Origin: JBHIET01 sp046760785
GTDB lineage: Bacteria > Chloroflexota > Anaerolineae > B4-G1
NCBI GenBank assembly: GCA_046760785.1
Contig: JBHIET010000089.1
Coordinates: forward strand, 1 to 12,844
Direction of reading: 5' to 3'
Length of the DNA: 12,844 nucleotides
The notes under the pieces are model-generated. The model had not been told where the DNA came from. It saw only the letters and a program-made list of their open reading frames with translations, and ran no database searches. This document shows positions 1 to 6,904 of this stretch, in pieces. Numbering within the stretch: the stretch's first letter is position 1; each line of letters starts with the position of its first letter. The translations under genes and the position numbers were made by a program.

Positions 1-1
1 T

Positions 2-163
2 GGCTATGATCTGTACAATCACTGTTACGATTTCCAGGGGTGCGAAAAACAGGCTGAGCCTGTCGAAGTGAAGGGCACGAGCGGCTCAGAAACTCTTGGT
101 TTCGATACGCTGCTCGTGCTCGCTCGCAGAACCGGCGCTTGCCTACCGATTCACGGCGTTTGA
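2..163 (+). other. possible 3' end of an upstream gene
   Basis: The second forward frame is open from the window edge to a TGA at 161-163. Its first part (GYDLYNHCYDFQGC) looks protein-like. The later part runs through the repeat-like DNA at 50-133, which would be unusual for a conserved C-terminus. Another frame closes at 71-73. No family was recognised, so this may be chance. The rest of 1-209 holds no other gene that I can support. Confidence 0.2.
50..133. repeat. dispersed-repeat-like intergenic sequence
   Basis: This stretch contains a small imperfect hairpin (CAGGC-TGA-GCCTG, 50-62) followed by TGTCGAAGTG. Further on is a GCTCG-rich segment at 100-133. Both resemble short intergenic repeats scattered through many high-GC environmental genomes. 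Only one copy is present in this window, so repeat status is inferred from style and not shown here. Confidence 0.3.
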
Positions 164-172
164 ACAGACAAT

Positions 173-181
173 TGGTATAAG
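173..181 (+). promoter_or_regulatory. candidate extended -10 promoter for the lipoprotein gene
   Basis: TGG followed by TATAAG forms an extended -10 (TGN-TATAAG) 28 bases before the lipoprotein start at 210. No convincing -35 element lies 16-18 bases upstream. The call is weak and rests on position and the extended -10 alone. Confidence 0.25.
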
Positions 182-209
182 ATGCAAGAGGCAAGGCACA
201 GGAGGCAAA

Positions 210-1079
210 ATGTGTAGAGTTTCTTGGATAGCAACCTTGCTTGTGCTGGCGATGGCACTGGTCGGATGCGAAGGCACAACACAACCGACGGCGAGCCTCA
301 CCACCAGACCGCTGCCGACACCGGTCGCGACAGCCACCCTCGCGCCGACGGAAACGATGCCGCCGACTGAGACGCCGTTGCCCACCGGCACTCCTACACC
401 CGAACCCACTCCCATGCCAGCCGAAACGCCCACGCCAACGGCGACCCCCACCCCAGAGGCAACCTTAACGCCGAAGGTGACGTTGATGTCCATCGGGAGC
501 GTCACCGGCGACCGCGCCGGCGAGGAGGTGACGGTGGAGGGCACAGTCGTCGGCACGGCCAGCTTCTCGGCCGGCTTCAAGTTCACGCTGGACGATGGCA
601 CGGGGCAGATCACACTCCTGATGTGGCACAACGTATACGACGATTGTTGGGATGCGCCGGAGATCAACCTGGGCGCGAGGGTGCGGGCCGCTGGCAAGGT
701 TGGCCAGTACGAGGGAGAGCTGCAGATTGAGCCGGGTTTCGGCGGTGACGTGAAGGCTATTGAACCTGCAGCCGTCTGGGCCACCCCGCGCGAGATCGGC
801 TCCCTCACCAGCGACGACGAGGGGCAGCGGGTGATGATCGAGGGCGAGGTCATCCGCGTGGAGGGATTCTCCAGCGCAGCGCAGGTCTTCCTCAACGACG
901 GCACCGGCGATGCCCTCGTCTTCATCTGGCGCACCATCCTCGACCGCATCCCCGACAACACCGCGCTGGGCACACCGGGCAGCCGCGTGCGCGTCGTCGG
1001 TACGGTGGAGATATACAAAGGCGCCCTCGAGGTTGTGCCCACGCTGCCATACGACGTGGTGGTGTTGGAGACGCCATAG
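210..1079 (+). CDS. lipoprotein with Pro/Thr-rich stalk and two OB-fold-like repeats
   Basis: A 289-residue protein. Residues 1-20 form a lipoprotein signal peptide ending in the lipobox LVGC, so Cys20 is the probable lipidation site and the protein is anchored outside the membrane. Residues 21-90 are a Thr/Pro-rich low-complexity stalk. Two related domains follow, about 92-184 and 194-287. Each starts with a matching IGS(V/L)T segment, then a VEG or IEG strand, then DDGTG or NDGTG and a hydrophobic strand ending in W. Alternating beta strands around a DGTG turn are typical of OB-fold (BOF or tRNA_anti-like) domains. The start at 210 was chosen because AGGAGG lies just upstream and the signal peptide begins there; an in-frame TTG at 96 would add 38 unlikely residues. 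The permease gene begins 42 bases downstream. The ligand is unknown. Confidence 0.8.
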   Translation: MCRVSWIATLLVLAMALVGCEGTTQPTASLTTRPLPTPVATATLAPTETMPPTETPLPTGTPTPEPTPMPAETPTPTATPTPEATLTPKVTLMSIGSVTGDRAGEEVTVEGTVVGTASFSAGFKFTLDDGTGQITLLMWHNVYDDCWDAPEINLGARVRAAGKVGQYEGELQIEPGFGGDVKAIEPAAVWATPREIGSLTSDDEGQRVMIEGEVIRVEGFSSAAQVFLNDGTGDALVFIWRTILDRIPDNTALGTPGSRVRVVGTVEIYKGALEVVPTLPYDVVVLETP

Positions 1080-1080
1080 C

Positions 1081-1106
1081 AGATTGTGGATTGCAGATTG
1101 CGGATT
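1081..1106 (+). repeat. short degenerate tandem repeat (AGATTGnGGATT-like)
   Basis: Two adjacent copies of an AGATTG(T/C)GGATT unit, separated by GC, lie between the lipoprotein stop and the ribosome-binding site of the permease. Such short tandem units are often found between genes in some high-GC genomes. No function can be assigned. Confidence 0.5.
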
Positions 1107-1121
1107 ATGGAGGAGTGAACG

Positions 1122-2489
1122 ATGGTCGCCGGTGAAATGATAATGGTGCTGCTGATGGCCGTGACAGGCGCACTGGTGGCCTCGGTGCTGGCGCTCGTGC
1201 CGGCGCTGCACATCTACAACGTCGCTGGGTTCATCGTCCTGGCCTCGGCCTCCCTCGGCGAGCTCGTGCCGCCGGAACTGCTGGCGTTCTTCTTCCTGGG
1301 CCTCATCACCGGCTATGCCATGCTGAACACCATTCCCAGCATTTTCCTCTCCGCCCCCGACGATTCGACTGTCTTTGTCGTCCTGCCGGGGCAGAAGTAC
1401 CTGCTCCAGCAACGCGGATACGAAGCGGTGGTGCTGACCGGCATCGGCGGGCTGGGGGGCATCGTGGTGCTGGCGCTGCTGACGCCCGTCGCCTCCTCCC
1501 TCTTCCCAGCCCTACGGACTATCCTCCAGCCTCATCTGCACTGGATCCTGTGGACCGTGATCGCCTTCATGCTCATCTCCGAATGGCCCAAAGGCTCCGA
1601 CCGCGCCCCGGCCGGGCTCGCCCGCTGGTGGGACGGCTGGAAGAGCCTCACCGCCGGGCTGACAACCTTCCTGCTCTCCGGCCTCCTGGGGTTCATCCTG
1701 CTCTACCGCAGCCTGGTGCCCGTGACGGTCGCCTACCAGAACCTGCTGCCCGCCTTCGTCGGCCTCTTCGCTGTGCCCTGGATTCTGCAGAACATCCTCT
1801 CGCGGGTCGAGTTGCCCCAGCAGCACATCGCCAGGACGATAGATGGCACGGTGTGGCTGTTCCTGCGCGGGACGTTCGCGGGCGCGCTGGGTGGGTTGTT
1901 CGCTGCCTTCTTCCCGGTCGTGACCGGCAGCATCGGCGGCCTCATGGCCGGCCATGCCACAGCGCAGCGGGACGACCGGCTGTTCATCATCTCGCAAGGG
2001 GCCTCCAAGGTGGTCTACTACGTGGGGGGCTTCCTGTTCTTCTTCGTGCCAGGGCTGCACCTGACGCGGGGCGGGATGGCGTGGATGCTGAGCAGCCTGT
2101 GGTCATCCTACACACCGCAGACCTACTACATAGCGGTGGCAGCCCTAGTCCTCACCGGCATCGTCTCGTTCTTCCTGCTCCTGCTGATGACGCGCGTGAC
2201 GATCAGGCTGGTCGGCAAAGTGCACTACCGCTGGGTCAGCCTGGGCACGCTGGCGGTGCTGCTCGTCATCGTCGTGGGGATGACCGGCTGGGGAGGCTTG
2301 CTCATCTGCGCCGTCGCCACTGGCATCGGCCTCATCCCTGTCCTTTGGGGCTCCCGCCGGACGAACTGCATGGGCGTGCTGCTGCTGCCGATTGCGCTGA
2401 ATATGGTGGGGGTGGGAGGGACGGTGGCGGGGTGGTTGGGCCTCATTATGACATCCGGGAACGGACTCTCCAATTTGCTGTGCGGGTGA
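1122..2489 (+). CDS. TctA-family (DUF112-like) membrane permease
   Basis: A 455-residue polytopic membrane protein with roughly ten or more hydrophobic segments. The early motif VPALHIYN (26-33) and the segment NTIPSIFLSAPDDS (69-82) followed by VLPGQKYLL (87-95) and RGYEAV match the signature of the archaeal-type branch of the tripartite tricarboxylate transporter large permease family TctA (PF01970). The canonical bacterial system pairs TctA with small TctB and periplasmic TctC; neither gene is visible here. Substrate cannot be deduced; carboxylates are the family default. The ATG at 1122 has a good AGGAG upstream. The gene probably forms a transcription unit with the preceding lipoprotein. 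The last residues are coded by DNA that also encodes, in another frame, the start of the next gene, so the natural C-terminus may have been changed. Confidence 0.8.
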   Translation: MVAGEMIMVLLMAVTGALVASVLALVPALHIYNVAGFIVLASASLGELVPPELLAFFFLGLITGYAMLNTIPSIFLSAPDDSTVFVVLPGQKYLLQQRGYEAVVLTGIGGLGGIVVLALLTPVASSLFPALRTILQPHLHWILWTVIAFMLISEWPKGSDRAPAGLARWWDGWKSLTAGLTTFLLSGLLGFILLYRSLVPVTVAYQNLLPAFVGLFAVPWILQNILSRVELPQQHIARTIDGTVWLFLRGTFAGALGGLFAAFFPVVTGSIGGLMAGHATAQRDDRLFIISQGASKVVYYVGGFLFFFVPGLHLTRGGMAWMLSSLWSSYTPQTYYIAVAALVLTGIVSFFLLLLMTRVTIRLVGKVHYRWVSLGTLAVLLVIVVGMTGWGGLLICAVATGIGLIPVLWGSRRTNCMGVLLLPIALNMVGVGGTVAGWLGLIMTSGNGLSNLLCG

Positions 2490-2800
2490 TCCATGCTGTC
2501 CGCCGTCTGCCTCAAGACGCTGCTACACGAGTCGTGGTGCACCAATTGGTGAAATCGGCAACCTCGGTTGGTGCCAATGTGGAGGAAGCCGACGGCGCTG
2601 AGTCGCCCCGCGACTTCATTCACAAGACAAGCATCTCCCGCAAAGAAGCACGCGAGTCGCGCTACTGGATACGGATAGTACGCACCGCCATTCTGGACGA
2701 CGAGGAATTTGCAGCTCTGGAACAGGAGAGCGAGGAGTTGGTTCGCATCTTTAGGGCTATGATTGCCAACGTGCAGAAATCCCAGAGCAAGCCACGTTAA
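2432..2800 (+). CDS. four-helix-bundle protein (23S rRNA intervening-sequence family)
   Basis: A helical protein of about 122 residues. YDIRERTLQFAVRVI near the N-terminus, SVGANVEEADGAES in the middle, then DFIHKTSISRKEARESRYW, are the hallmark pattern of the four helix bundle protein family (TIGR02436). This family is known from intervening sequences in 23S rRNA genes and as stand-alone chromosomal copies; its molecular function is not firmly known. No ATG exists upstream of the conserved block. The GTG at 2432 is preceded by GGGAGGG 11 bases away and keeps the whole conserved N-terminus. This makes the gene overlap the permease by 58 bases in a different frame. The next gene starts 29 bases after its stop. 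It looks like a later insertion into the permease/hydrolase unit. Confidence 0.75.
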   Translation: MVGPHYDIRERTLQFAVRVIHAVRRLPQDAATRVVVHQLVKSATSVGANVEEADGAESPRDFIHKTSISRKEARESRYWIRIVRTAILDDEEFAALEQESEELVRIFRAMIANVQKSQSKPR

Positions 2801-2829
2801 GTTTGGGCTTTGAACACCGGAGGCGTTTC

Positions 2830-3846
2830 GTGAAAGGCATTGCACACTTCATCACTGGCGTCGCCATCGCCACCTTCTTCCCGGGGGTGGTGCAGCAGGC
2901 AGCGGATGGAGCGCTCCTGCCGATGCTGGGCGGCATCGCGGGCATCCTGCCCGATACACTCGACTTCAAGTTCGTCCGCTACTTTGAGCAGTACGATCTT
3001 GAGGTTGATCCCGGCCCGGAGCCGAATGCGCGCGAGATCGCCGAGCGGGTGGTCGGGGCGATGCGGCGGGCATACGAGACCGGGAAGCCCTACAACATAA
3101 TGCTCCACACTATCCGCCTGGGGGCTGACCTGTGGCGGCAGTACGCGATCCGCTTCGACCCGGAGCAGAACGAGGTGGCGGTGCGCATCGGCCCTGTCGT
3201 CAATACCGGGCAGGTTCCCCTCCCCGGCTCGGATGTAGGGCTGATCCCTTGCGGTCGCCCCTCAGGAGAGGTGCGACTCAAAGTTGGCGTGCCGATGGTG
3301 CACACCTACGACGCGGAGAACAAGATTGACATCTTCAGCGGACCGTCCTTCAAATTCGACCGACGGGATGACAGGCTTCACATCCATTTCCTGGACTGGC
3401 ACCGGCGCTGGTCCCACAGCCTGACGCTAGCGGCGGTCGTCGGTGTGGTGGCCGGGCTGCTTTTTGGAAAATGGGCCGGGATCGTGGCGGGTCTGGGTTT
3501 TGCCGGCCACGTCCTGGAAGACCAGCTGGGTTTTATGGGCAGCAACCTCTTCTACCCGTTCACGAAGCAGCGAGCCATAGGTGCGCAGCTACTCCGCTCC
3601 GGCGACGCCATCCCCAACTTTCTGACTGTCTGGACCTCTGTGGCGCTGGTTCTCTTCAACCTGGACCGCTTCTCGGCCCAGCCGCTGTTGAACCCGTGGT
3701 GGTTCCTGGGTCTGGCGGTGATGCTCCCGGTGGTGGCGTTGGGCGGGCTGTACCAGTGGCAGCGATGGCGCGAAAAGCCGGAAGCGAACGAGTCGCTCCA
3801 GCAGCGGGACATCGTGTCGGAGGTGGAAGAGATAGAAGTAGGATAG
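2830..3846 (+). CDS. YdjM-like membrane-bound metal-dependent hydrolase with long insertion
   Basis: A 338-residue protein. KGIAHFITG near the N-terminus (His6), LPDTLD (40-45), HRRWSHS (191-197) and GHVLEDQL (226-233) are the conserved His/Asp motifs of the YdjM/LexA-regulated putative metal-dependent hydrolase family (PF04307). In that family they are thought to bind metal at the membrane face. Hydrophobic segments lie at about 198-224 and 268-318. Typical members are shorter; here about 135 soluble residues (roughly 50-185) separate the second and third motifs. The GTG start at 2830 is preferred because GGAGG lies six bases upstream; an in-frame TTG at 2803 lacks a clear site. Reaction and substrate are unknown. 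It ends the + strand cluster and converges on the SDR gene. Confidence 0.75.
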   Translation: MKGIAHFITGVAIATFFPGVVQQAADGALLPMLGGIAGILPDTLDFKFVRYFEQYDLEVDPGPEPNAREIAERVVGAMRRAYETGKPYNIMLHTIRLGADLWRQYAIRFDPEQNEVAVRIGPVVNTGQVPLPGSDVGLIPCGRPSGEVRLKVGVPMVHTYDAENKIDIFSGPSFKFDRRDDRLHIHFLDWHRRWSHSLTLAAVVGVVAGLLFGKWAGIVAGLGFAGHVLEDQLGFMGSNLFYPFTKQRAIGAQLLRSGDAIPNFLTVWTSVALVLFNLDRFSAQPLLNPWWFLGLAVMLPVVALGGLYQWQRWREKPEANESLQQRDIVSEVEEIEVG

Positions 3847-3928
3847 AAAGCAAGAAGCAATCCGTCAACTGCAGTTCGCGCTTTCCCCCGATTGGCCTGG
3901 GCATTGTCGCGGCCCTGATGCCTGAATC

Positions 3929-3977
3929 CTGGGCAGCATCGGCCCAGAGCCCACAAACTATGGCTGGCTAGCCAGCC
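3929..3977. terminator. possible hairpins at a convergent gene end
   Basis: Between the convergent hydrolase and SDR genes lies a six-pair hairpin (CTGGGC, seven-base loop, GCCCAG; 3929-3947). A perfect 16-base palindrome (GGCTGGCTAGCCAGCC, 3962-3977) overlaps the last SDR codons. Neither has a T-tract, so intrinsic termination is only a possibility. The rest of the 111-base gap shows nothing. Confidence 0.3.
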
Positions 3978-4713
3978 CCCCCGCGATTTCCCCACCGTCA
4001 ATCACGAAATAGTGACCGGTGATGAAGCCTGCGTCGTCGGAGGCGAGGAAGGCGAAGAGAGCCGCCACCCCTTCCGGCCGGCCCAGCCGGCCCAGAGGAA
4101 TCTTGCGCTCGCAAGCACGCAACATCTCCGGCGTGTACTCCGCCTCCTGCATCGGCGTCAGAATGTAGCCCGGACAGATAGCATTGACCCGCACCGTGGG
4201 GGCCAGTTCCAGCGCCATCGAGCGGGTCAGTTCGATAACGCCCGCCTTGGAGGAGTTATAGTCGGCGTAGTAGTGGTAGCCCATCAGGCCGTTGGTTGAG
4301 CCCATATTCAGAATGACGCCGCCACCTCCCGCCAACATTCGCCGCGCTGCCTGCTGCGCCACGAAGAACACGCCGTTGAGGTTGACCTCCATCACCTGAC
4401 GCCACTCCTGGGGGGAGATATCCATAAAGCGGTGCCGGATGCTGATTCCGGCGTTATTGATCAGAACATCCAGCCCCCCCAGCAAGCCATCCAATTCCTC
4501 GAAAGCCCGCGCTACGGTTTCCGCGTCCGACACGTCGGCGGCGATGGTGCCACTCAGTGTCGGCAGGTCGCGGACGACACGCTCCAGCGCCGCTTCGTCG
4601 CGATCCAGCACCACGACGCGAGAGCCCTCCTCCAGGAAGCGCGCGGCCGTCGCTGCGCCGATGCCACGCGTCCCGCCGGTGATGAGGACCCGCTTGCCTT
4701 TCAAACCATGCAT
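3958..4713 (-). CDS. short-chain dehydrogenase/reductase (SDR) family oxidoreductase
   Basis: A 251-residue classical SDR. TGGTRGIG (12-19) is the glycine-rich dinucleotide loop. NNAG (86-89), Asn111, Ser139, Tyr152 and Lys156 (YNSSK) form the structural and catalytic set. The acidic residue ending the second beta strand (VVLDRD) suggests NAD(H) preference, which is inference. C-terminal GHYFVIDGG is the usual end segment. Closest in style are 3-oxoacyl-ACP reductase/glucose 1-dehydrogenase-type enzymes; the substrate cannot be told from sequence. Two adjacent ATGs follow GGGAGGAA; the second (4713) has five-base spacing after GGAGG, the first (4716) only two. The gene lies 116 bases after the rplL stop on the same strand with no clear terminator between, so read-through from the ribosomal operon is possible. 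Confidence 0.9.
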   Translation of the reverse strand: MHGLKGKRVLITGGTRGIGAATAARFLEEGSRVVVLDRDEAALERVVRDLPTLSGTIAADVSDAETVARAFEELDGLLGGLDVLINNAGISIRHRFMDISPQEWRQVMEVNLNGVFFVAQQAARRMLAGGGGVILNMGSTNGLMGYHYYADYNSSKAGVIELTRSMALELAPTVRVNAICPGYILTPMQEAEYTPEMLRACERKIPLGRLGRPEGVAALFAFLASDDAGFITGHYFVIDGGEIAGGLASQP

Positions 4714-4829
4714 CATTTCCTCCCAACCCCGCCGGCCTGCCGCCACCAGGGGCGTTGGCGCAGAATAAGCCCATCCTGCAGCAGGTGAGGCGGGTCAATC
4801 AAGAATTCATGGCGGCCTGTAATGGCTGA

Positions 4830-5207
4830 CTACTTGACTTCGACGACCGCGCCAGCGGCCTCAAGTTTGGATTTGGCATCCTCGGCTGCTTCCTTGGAGA
4901 CCGCCTCTATCACAGCGGCGGGTGCGCTGTCCACCAGATCCTTGGCTTCCTTGAGACCCAGGGCGATCAGTTGCCGCACGGCTTTGATGACCTCGATCTT
5001 CTTGGGGCCGATGTCCTTGAGAATGACATCAAATTCGGTCTTCTCCTCCTCTGGCTCGGCTGCGGCCGCCGCTGCAGGCATGGCAGCCACCGCAACTGGC
5101 GCTGCCGCGCTCACGCCCAACTCGTCCTCCAGCATCTTGACCAATTCAGATGCTTCGAGCAATGAGAGCTTGCTGATCTCTTTCACGATCTTTTCTAGGT
5201 CTGCCAT
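4830..5207 (-). CDS. rplL: 50S ribosomal protein L7/L12
   Basis: A 125-residue acidic protein with the usual layout. It has an N-terminal dimerisation helix (MADLEKIVKEISKLSLLEA), an Ala/Glu-rich hinge, and a C-terminal domain beginning EKTEFDVILKDIGPKKIEVI and containing LGLKEAKDLVDSAP. Multiple dimers bind L10 to form the ribosomal stalk that recruits translation GTPases. The ATG at 5207 was chosen over an upstream in-frame start because it gives the canonical MADLE start with GGGAGG upstream. It lies 52 bases after rplJ and should be cotranscribed and coregulated with it. The gene downstream is an SDR and not rpoB, which usually follows. Confidence 0.97.
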   Translation of the reverse strand: MADLEKIVKEISKLSLLEASELVKMLEDELGVSAAAPVAVAAMPAAAAAAEPEEEKTEFDVILKDIGPKKIEVIKAVRQLIALGLKEAKDLVDSAPAAVIEAVSKEAAEDAKSKLEAAGAVVEVK

Positions 5208-5259
5208 AGTTTGCTTTCCTCCCAAATTTGGCGCCTATGCGCCTGTGATTTGACGATCA

Positions 5260-5832
5260 TTAGGCAGGCTCGGCAGCCTGCTCCAACCCGATGCCGGGCA
5301 CGGGACCCGACTCTTGCAGTTTGTCCAAGTAGGCTTGCAGCACGTTGAGGACCTGCCGGAGGCCACTGGCGATGATGCCCGTCACTTGGCTGGCGGGAGC
5401 GTTGATGGTGCCGAGTACCTGCGCCAGGAGAATTTCCCGTGGCGGGAGATCGGCAATGGCGCGTACCTGCTCTGCCGCAACCACCGATGTGCCTATCACT
5501 CCGCCCTTGATATGCAACGTTGCCAAGTCCTTGCCTGTATCTGTCAGTGCCTTAGCCACTGGTGGGACCTCGTCGTAGCAAAAGCCGATGGCCGTCGGCC
5601 CGACGAGCCATTCCTCCGGCACTGATATTCCCGCTTCCTTTAGGGCCAGTAACAACAATCGGTTCTTGACCACCTGGAATTTGCCACCGACGGGACGCAT
5701 TGCGCGTCTGAGGTCGTTCATTTCACCTACGCTGAACCCACGGTAGTCGGCCAGGATAAACCCCTGGCTGTGTTCGATTTGCTCGACGTACTGTGCGACG
5801 AGTTCGGTCTTGCGCTGCTTTGAAATTGCCAA
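5260..5832 (-). CDS. rplJ: 50S ribosomal protein L10
   Basis: A 190-residue L10. The N-terminal region (KTELVAQYVEQIEHSQGFIL, then DYRGFSV, then LRRAMRPVGGKFQVVKNRL) binds 23S rRNA. The C-terminal helix carries L7/L12 dimers. The start is TTG at 5830-5832, preceded by a near-perfect AAGGAGGTGA; no ATG lies nearby. Expression is probably controlled by the L10 leader upstream, to which L10 or the L10-L12 complex binds. A further long stem structure lies between that leader and the start. Confidence 0.97.
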   Translation of the reverse strand: MAISKQRKTELVAQYVEQIEHSQGFILADYRGFSVGEMNDLRRAMRPVGGKFQVVKNRLLLLALKEAGISVPEEWLVGPTAIGFCYDEVPPVAKALTDTGKDLATLHIKGGVIGTSVVAAEQVRAIADLPPREILLAQVLGTINAPASQVTGIIASGLRQVLNVLQAYLDKLQESGPVPGIGLEQAAEPA

Positions 5833-5865
5833 TTCTACTCACCTCCTTGCCTGATGAAGAGTTTT

Positions 5866-5970
5866 CTCGGAAAGTCTTCGGAAACGCTCACAGCCCCGTC
5901 CTCGGGGCGTCTCCGGTGCAGTAGGGCCACAAAAGTCGCCCCGGGGACGGGGCTTCGAGCACTTTCCGAG
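5866..5970 (-). other. long inverted-repeat RNA element in rplJ leader with alternative folds
   Basis: Arms 5866-5875/5961-5970 (10 pairs), 5886-5889/5957-5960 (4 pairs), 5893-5901/5945-5953 (9 pairs) and 5903-5909/5937-5943 (7 pairs) can nest into one long stem with a 10-base bulge and a loop of about 27 bases. Alternatively, two local hairpins form, GCCCCG-TCCC-CGGGGC and GCCCCG-AGGA-CGGGGC, the first followed in RNA sense by GACTTTTG. The two states exclude each other. It lies between the L10 leader and the rplJ ribosome-binding site, so attenuation, control of translation or RNase III-type processing are possible. A separate nine-pair hairpin lies at 5991-6017. Confidence 0.6.
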
Positions 5971-6032
5971 AGATCTCGATGAAGTGAAACGTCCCTGCGC
6001 CGTGCCAACGCAGGGACATTTTCCACCCGATT

Positions 6033-6120
6033 ATAGGTGGATGATTGTGCCTTGCCTCGGCAGGCCAGATTTAAGCGCCATTCTGGGCGCACCTGCTGTC
6101 TTCGGCTGCAGGTTGTCCAA
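6033..6120 (-). promoter_or_regulatory. L10 ribosomal protein leader
   Basis: Read on the - strand, just after rplA, are GCAGCCGAAGACAGCAGGTG, then GCGCC, a short loop, GGCGC, TTAAAT, CCTGCCGAGGCAAGG. AGCAGG pairs with CCTGC and GCGCC with GGCGC. This matches the conserved L10 leader (Rfam RF00557), the kink-turn RNA bound by L10 to repress the rplJL message. Outer boundaries are approximate. It sits in the 297-base rplA-rplJ gap; the remainder holds the stems described separately. Confidence 0.85.
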
Positions 6121-6126
6121 ACGACT

Positions 6127-6846
6127 TTAGAGCGCAACCTCCAGTGCCTGGGCCTGGATTGGGTCTATCTTAATGCCTGGCCCCATCGAAGATGTAACCG
6201 TGATCTTGCGGATGAATGTGCCCTTGCTGGCAGAGGGTTTGGCTTTTTTGACCGCGTCCATCACCGCCGTGAAGTTATCGAGCAATTTCTCGGTTGGGAA
6301 AGTGGTCTTGCCGATGGATATGTGCAGGTTGGCAGTCTTATCAGCTCGGAATTCCACGCGACCGGCCTTTGCCTCTTGAATCAGGTGTGGCAAATCCTGC
6401 TCTGGTGCCACCGTGCCGGCCTTTGGATTGGGCATCAGGCCCCGTGGACCCAACACGCGTCCCAGTCGTCCCACCTTGCCCATCATCTCCGGTACAGCGA
6501 TAGCGACATCAAATTCTGTCCAACCGTCTTGGATTCTCTTGATCCACTCATCATCAGAGGCTACGTAATCGGCACCGGCCTCCTGGGCAATTCTCCCCGC
6601 CTCGCCAGTGGCGAAGACCAGCACGCGCACTTCTTTGCCCAGACCCTGGGGCAACAGGACTATGCCACGCACTTGCTGGTCAGCATGACGCGGATCCACC
6701 CCCAGCCGGAAGTGCACGTCCACTGTGGCGTCAAAACTCTCGTAACTGGTCTCCCTGACCAGTTCCAGTGCCTCCTGCGGTGAATAGAGACGCAGGCGGT
6801 CTACTTTCTCCAGTGCTTGGCGGTACTTCTTACCTCGTTTCGGCAT
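6127..6846 (-). CDS. rplA: 50S ribosomal protein L1
   Basis: A 239-residue L1, the usual length. It begins MPKRGKKYRQALEKVD; FDATVDVHFRLGVDPRHADQ is the first rRNA-binding segment, and GPRGLMPNPKAGTV matches the L1 signature. The C-terminus has KPSASKGTFIRKITVTSSMG and GPGIKID. L1 binds the mobile L1 stalk of 23S rRNA and acts in release of deacylated tRNA; in other bacteria it represses the rplK-rplA message. The ATG at 6846 follows GGAGGAAGA. It lies 58 bases after rplK, and the L10 leader begins right after its stop. Confidence 0.97.
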   Translation of the reverse strand: MPKRGKKYRQALEKVDRLRLYSPQEALELVRETSYESFDATVDVHFRLGVDPRHADQQVRGIVLLPQGLGKEVRVLVFATGEAGRIAQEAGADYVASDDEWIKRIQDGWTEFDVAIAVPEMMGKVGRLGRVLGPRGLMPNPKAGTVAPEQDLPHLIQEAKAGRVEFRADKTANLHISIGKTTFPTEKLLDNFTAVMDAVKKAKPSASKGTFIRKITVTSSMGPGIKIDPIQAQALEVAL

Positions 6847-6904
6847 TCTTCCTCCTGTGTGGTGCTGACGGGCCTATGCCCTCCCACGCGATTTGAGCTG
6901 TCAA

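Noticed and set aside
345..478. Pro/Thr codon repeats as a DNA tandem repeat or CRISPR-like array
   Set aside because: Irregular units with no constant repeat/spacer structure; it is the coding of the lipoprotein stalk.
143..1213. Long - strand open frame opposite the lipoprotein gene
   Set aside because: Val/Ser/Thr-rich shadow of the Pro/Thr stalk and OB domains; no ribosome-binding site or recognisable family.
465..1412. Second - strand open frame across lipoprotein and permease starts
   Set aside because: Arg/Gly/His-rich shadow with no start signal; both + strand genes have ribosome-binding sites and clear domains.
1550..2431. Upstream part of the long frame that contains the four-helix-bundle protein
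   Set aside because: Arg/Ala/Pro-rich shadow of the permease; only the part after about 2432 shows family conservation.
6030..6035. TATAAT on the - strand as a promoter for rplJL
   Set aside because: No -35 at proper spacing, and it sits in a small CCACC/GGTGG hairpin at the end of the L10 leader.
6037..6783. Long + strand open frame opposite rplA
   Set aside because: Antisense shadow of a certain ribosomal protein gene and its leader.
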